In this document: positions 6,655 through 9,332 of the stretch, one piece after another | Layout of the letters: the number at the start of each line of letters is the position of its first letter | Position numbering within the stretch: the first letter of the stretch is position 1 | Assembly: GCA_003152795.1 (NCBI GenBank) | Contig: PMBA01000123.1 | Coordinates: 10,222 to 19,553 of the forward strand | Source of the DNA: Acidobacteriaceae bacterium | GTDB taxonomy: Bacteria; Acidobacteriota; Terriglobia; Terriglobales; Acidobacteriaceae | Reading direction: 5' to 3' | Length of the DNA: 9,332 nucleotides | Made by a program: the position numbers and the translations under genes | Notes under the pieces: generated by a model | Databases searched by the model: none | Seen by the model: the letters and a program-made list of their open reading frames with translations, nothing else | Told to the model about the DNA's origin: nothing

Positions 6655-8334
6655 ATGATCGCAGCTAAAACCCTGAAGTTAAGTTTGAAATCGCTGAAGG
6701 ACTTCGCCAAGAAACGTTTGCCGGACGAGGTGCTCCGGGACCTTGACGACCGCGACGAATGCCCGCTCGAAATCGTCCGCCATATGTGCAGTCCGGACCA
6801 GCTGGGCATTCAACTTCTATTTATTCCGGAAGAGTTCGGAGGGATGGGCGGCGGCGCGTTCGATGTGTATTGCGTCTGTGAAGAGATGGCGCGCATCGAT
6901 CTGGGCGTGGCCACGGCTGTGCTAGCCACGTTTTTGGGAAGCGATCCGATCACGGTCGGCGCCACTCCGGAGCAAAAGAAAGTCTGGTTATCGCGTATCG
7001 CGGACGAAGGATTGTTGTTCGCCTACGGCGCCACGGAGCCGGAAGCCGGCAGTGATCTGGGGTCGCTGCGCACAACGGCGGACCCTGTCAGCCAGGACGG
7101 CCGGGTGGTCGGCTACAAGATCAACGGTAACAAGCAATGGATCAGCAACGGCGGGATCGCCGACGCCTACTCGGTTTTAGCCAACACGCCCACGGGGCCG
7201 AGCTGGTTCATCGTGGAAAAGGGCGCGAAGGGTTTCACCCACGACAAGCCGGAAGACAAGCACGGCATCCGCCTGAGCAACACGGCAGCGCTTGCTTTCA
7301 ACGACGTTTACGTCGACGCCGACAGGCTGGTCGGCGGGGTCGAAGGCCAGGGGTTGAATCAGGCGCAGGCGGTGTTCGGTTACACGCGCCTGATGGTGGC
7401 GGCGTTCGGCCTTGGGGGCGGCTGGGCAGCGCTGGATCGAGCAATTCCCTACTCGACCAAACGCATCCAGGCAGGAGCGCCACTCTCGCAAAAGCAAGGC
7501 TACACGCACAAGCTGATCGTGCCGCACGTGGCGCGACTGGAGGCGGCGCGCTCTTATATCGAAGAGACGGCGGAGCGCATCGACGCGGGAGCTGAAGGCA
7601 GCTTGAACACCGAGGGCGCGATCGCGAAGTACATGGCGACAGAGGCCGGCAATGCCGCCGCCGAGGCCAGTATCCAGGCGCTGGGTGGCTACGGTTACAC
7701 GCATGAATACATGGTGGAGAAAATCAGCCGCGACGTTCGCATCACCACGATTTACGAAGGCACCTCCGAGATTATGGAAATGACCATCAGCCGCGACCGC
7801 TGGCAGTCTCATCTCAAAACGCGCGGGCAGCACTATCACGAGCGAGCGCGGGAATTTGAAGCGCTGCACGCACGCCGTTCGGAGGTGGGCGCTGAAATCG
7901 CGGCACTGGCTCTGCATGCTCTAGCCGAGGTTATGGAAAAAGCGCGAGTGGCGCGGCTCACGCGTTATCAACACGTCCTGCTGCGTCTGGGGGAACTGAT
8001 CGCATATGCCGAGTGCGCGGGTAGTTTGTCCCGCCGCGCCGCGCTTTTGGCCGAAGGCAAACTCAACGAAAAAGCCAACCGGCGCTTCGACGCGAGCGCG
8101 CTGGCGGCGATCAGCCGGATCTTTGCCCGCGATGCCGCGCTCAAGGTGGCCGAAGACGGGTTGCGCTGGGTGGTGGGAGCGGGAGGCATAAGCGATGCCG
8201 AGATCGCTGGCTTTGAAACGAGTTTAGGATTGCCCGCGATTCACCGCGCGCAATCGGGCCTGATTTCAGATTTGGATTACGTAGCAGACGCACTGTACGG
8301 CCGCGCGGCTAAGCGCACAGACTTAGCTGCGTAG
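6655..8334 (+). CDS. Acyl-CoA dehydrogenase with C-terminal extension (FadE/VLCAD-like)
   Basis: This flavoprotein oxidises acyl-CoA to trans-2-enoyl-CoA and reduces ETF, encoded just upstream. From ATG 6655 it has 559 residues. Visible marks are [15 protein letters not shown] (124-138), the FAD/substrate-binding motif; KQWISNGG (from 160); [18 protein letters not shown] (from 343); and [15 protein letters not shown], where E368 is the expected catalytic base. The family core is about 380 residues; here roughly 175 extra residues follow, largely helical and alanine-rich, as in long FadE, VLCAD and ACAD9-type enzymes. The start is uncertain: the longest frame opens at ATG 6592 but overlaps etfA by 29 bases. 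ATG 6649 lies only 2 bases from GAGG (6643-6646), while ATG 6655 has an 8-base spacer and is preferred. Chain-length preference is not certain; the extension hints at medium to long acyl chains. Confidence 0.93.
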   Translation: MIAAKTLKLSLKSLKDFAKKRLPDEVLRDLDDRDECPLEIVRHMCSPDQLGIQLLFIPEEFGGMGGGAFDVYCVCEEMARIDLGVATAVLATFLGSDPITVGATPEQKKVWLSRIADEGLLFAYGATEPEAGSDLGSLRTTADPVSQDGRVVGYKINGNKQWISNGGIADAYSVLANTPTGPSWFIVEKGAKGFTHDKPEDKHGIRLSNTAALAFNDVYVDADRLVGGVEGQGLNQAQAVFGYTRLMVAAFGLGGGWAALDRAIPYSTKRIQAGAPLSQKQGYTHKLIVPHVARLEAARSYIEETAERIDAGAEGSLNTEGAIAKYMATEAGNAAAEASIQALGGYGYTHEYMVEKISRDVRITTIYEGTSEIMEMTISRDRWQSHLKTRGQHYHERAREFEALHARRSEVGAEIAALALHALAEVMEKARVARLTRYQHVLLRLGELIAYAECAGSLSRRAALLAEGKLNEKANRRFDASALAAISRIFARDAALKVAEDGLRWVVGAGGISDAEIAGFETSLGLPAIHRAQSGLISDLDYVADALYGRAAKRTDLAA

Positions 8335-8376
8335 GTTTGGTTGGAAGGATGGACTTCATGTGATCTCACCCTGTTG

Positions 8377-8440
8377 CCTCCGTGTCCTCTGCGGTTCGAA
8401 GAAAGATCATTCACCCCAGGGAGACAGGGATACACAGAGG
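8377..8440. repeat. Imperfect inverted repeat in the intergenic gap before the ketosynthase
   Basis: The left half, CCTCCGTGTCCTCTGCGGT from 8377, and the right half, ending GGGATACACAGAGG at 8440, are partly reverse-complementary. Both resemble the CACAGAG/CTCTGTG-rich intergenic repeats that I recall from many environmental bacterial genomes. The 148-base gap (8335-8482) holds this element and the ribosome binding site of the next gene; I see no gene or convincing promoter in it. Confidence 0.45.
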
Positions 8441-8470
8441 AAAGCCAACGCCTGAGTCCTCCTCTCTATT

Positions 8471-8485
8471 AGGAGCGCAACCATG
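8471..8485 (+). promoter_or_regulatory. Ribosome binding site of the ketosynthase gene
   Basis: AGGAG at 8471-8475 is followed by 7 bases and then ATG at 8483. This fixes the start of the partial ketosynthase gene. Confidence 0.7.
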
Positions 8486-9332
8486 GAAAACACTTCTTAT
8501 CGTGCCATCGCAATTGTTGGAGTTGGAGCCGTGTTACCCGACGCTCCGAATGTTGCTTCTTTCTGGAAAAACGTAAAGGACGGCCGCTACAGCATCAGCG
8601 AAGTCACGCCGAAGCGATGGGACCCGGCGCTTTACTACGATTCCGATCACAGCGCTCCGGATAAAACATATTCAAAGATCGGCGGATGGGTGCGCGAACA
8701 TGTGTGGGATCCAATCAAGTGGCGCCTGCCAATCCCGCCGCGCGTGGTTGATGCGATGGATGAATCGCAGAAATGGGCGATCGCCTGCACCCGCGAAGCG
8801 TTGGAGGACTACGGCTATCCCAAGCGGCCGCTGAACAACGACCGCACGGCTGTGATCCTGGGCAATGCCATGGCCGGCGAAAAGCACTACTTCACCGTGC
8901 TGCGCGTGCTCTTTCCGGAATACGCGCGCGAACTGGCCGAAACTGCGAGTTTCGCAGCGCTGCCGGAAGGGGTGCGGCGCGACGTTACGCGCGAGTTGCA
9001 CGACCGAATGGGAAAGCTCCTTCCTGAAATCACGGAAGACTGCATGCCTGGAGAATTGTCCAACTGCATTGCGGGACGGATTGCGAACGTGTTCAACTTC
9101 CACGGCCCGAACTACGTTTGTGACGCCGCCTGCGCCTCGGCGATGGCAGCGATCAGTTCCGCGGCAGAGGGATTGGTGGCAAACGATTTTGATGTCGCAG
9201 TAACCGGTGGCATTGACCGCAACATGGGCGCATCGACCTTCGTCAAGTTCTCCAAGATCGGCGCACTGTCAGCGACCGGCACTCGTCCGTACGCCGAAGG
9301 GGCGGACGGCTTCGTCATGGGCGAAGGGGCGG
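8483..9332 (+). CDS. Type I beta-ketoacyl synthase (PfaA/PKS-like), N-terminal part, truncated by window edge
   Basis: The frame is open from ATG 8483 to the last base, giving 283 codons of an incomplete protein. The start MENTSYRAIAIVGVGAVLPDAPNV... is that of a ketosynthase domain at the front of a multidomain synthase, which condenses malonyl units onto an acyl chain. The active-site cysteine is C217 in CDAACAS. The later segment SATGTRPYAEGADGFVMGEGA is the conserved block after the nucleophile; the two catalytic histidines lie beyond the window. The long stretch between GNAMAGEKHY (about 119-128) and MPGELSNCIAGRIANVFNFHGPN resembles PUFA/secondary-lipid synthase ketosynthases more than FabF or ordinary modular PKS. 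The product could be a polyunsaturated or other specialised lipid, or a polyketide; this cannot be settled without the downstream domains. It follows the lipid-metabolism operon on the same strand after a 148-base gap, so separate transcription is possible. Confidence 0.85.
   Translation, partial: MENTSYRAIAIVGVGAVLPDAPNVASFWKNVKDGRYSISEVTPKRWDPALYYDSDHSAPDKTYSKIGGWVREHVWDPIKWRLPIPPRVVDAMDESQKWAIACTREALEDYGYPKRPLNNDRTAVILGNAMAGEKHYFTVLRVLFPEYARELAETASFAALPEGVRRDVTRELHDRMGKLLPEITEDCMPGELSNCIAGRIANVFNFHGPNYVCDAACASAMAAISSAAEGLVANDFDVAVTGGIDRNMGASTFVKFSKIGALSATGTRPYAEGADGFVMGEGA

Noticed and set aside
7177..7917. Minus-strand open frame of 246 codons opposite the acyl-CoA dehydrogenase
   Set aside because: Antisense to well-conserved dehydrogenase sequence including the catalytic region; no recognisable domain.
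8382..8576. Small open frame of 64 codons across the repeat and ketosynthase start
   Set aside because: It reads through an intergenic repeat and into the ketosynthase in another frame, with no ribosome binding site or domain.
1..9332. CRISPR array, tRNA, rRNA, insertion sequence, phage or defence genes
   Set aside because: No direct repeat-spacer pattern, cloverleaf, transposase or phage-like protein was seen on either strand.

Overview
The window is a dense, almost entirely plus-strand block of lipid and acyl-CoA metabolism from a moderately GC-rich bacterium. The genes are, in order: the 3' end of a bifunctional aldehyde/alcohol dehydrogenase (adhE), a small STAS-domain protein, a wax ester synthase/diacylglycerol acyltransferase (WS/DGAT), a membrane Fe-S oxidoreductase of the ETF:menaquinone oxidoreductase (EMO/FadF) type, etfB, etfA, a long acyl-CoA dehydrogenase, and the N-terminal part of a type I (PfaA/PKS-like) beta-ketoacyl synthase that runs off the right edge. 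The gene content and the style of the intergenic repeats would suit Acidobacteriota. That assignment is inference; there is no rRNA or other phylogenetic marker in the window.

Layout: 1-594 adhE 3' end; 611-895 STAS protein; 933-2546 WS/DGAT with a Lys/Arg- and Pro-rich C-terminal tail that contains a perfect 21-bp palindrome in frame; 2574-4679 EMO-like membrane protein; 4680-4836 non-coding gap with a bulged hairpin, a T-run and a strong ribosome binding site; 4837-5628 etfB; 5628-6620 etfA, overlapping etfB by one base (TAATG); 6655-8334 acyl-CoA dehydrogenase; 8335-8482 non-coding gap with an imperfect inverted repeat; 8483 to the end, ketosynthase.

How the parts may work together: the acyl-CoA dehydrogenase passes electrons to the EtfAB heterodimer, and the EMO-like protein carries them through Fe-S clusters and heme to the membrane quinone pool. 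This is an electron-transfer branch for fatty acyl-CoA oxidation, or in reverse for enoyl-CoA reduction. WS/DGAT would use acyl-CoA and an alcohol or diacylglycerol to make wax ester or triacylglycerol, AdhE interconverts acyl-CoA, aldehyde and alcohol, and the ketosynthase suggests a dedicated multidomain lipid synthase. A neutral-lipid or wax-ester module coupled to quinone redox is the most interesting reading, but it is a hypothesis.

Points to inspect: the first CCG domain of the EMO-like protein has lost all its expected cysteines while the second is intact; the palindrome sits inside a coding sequence; several translation starts (WS/DGAT, etfB, acyl-CoA dehydrogenase) are better placed downstream of the longest open frame. 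No tRNA, rRNA, CRISPR array, insertion sequence or phage gene was seen.
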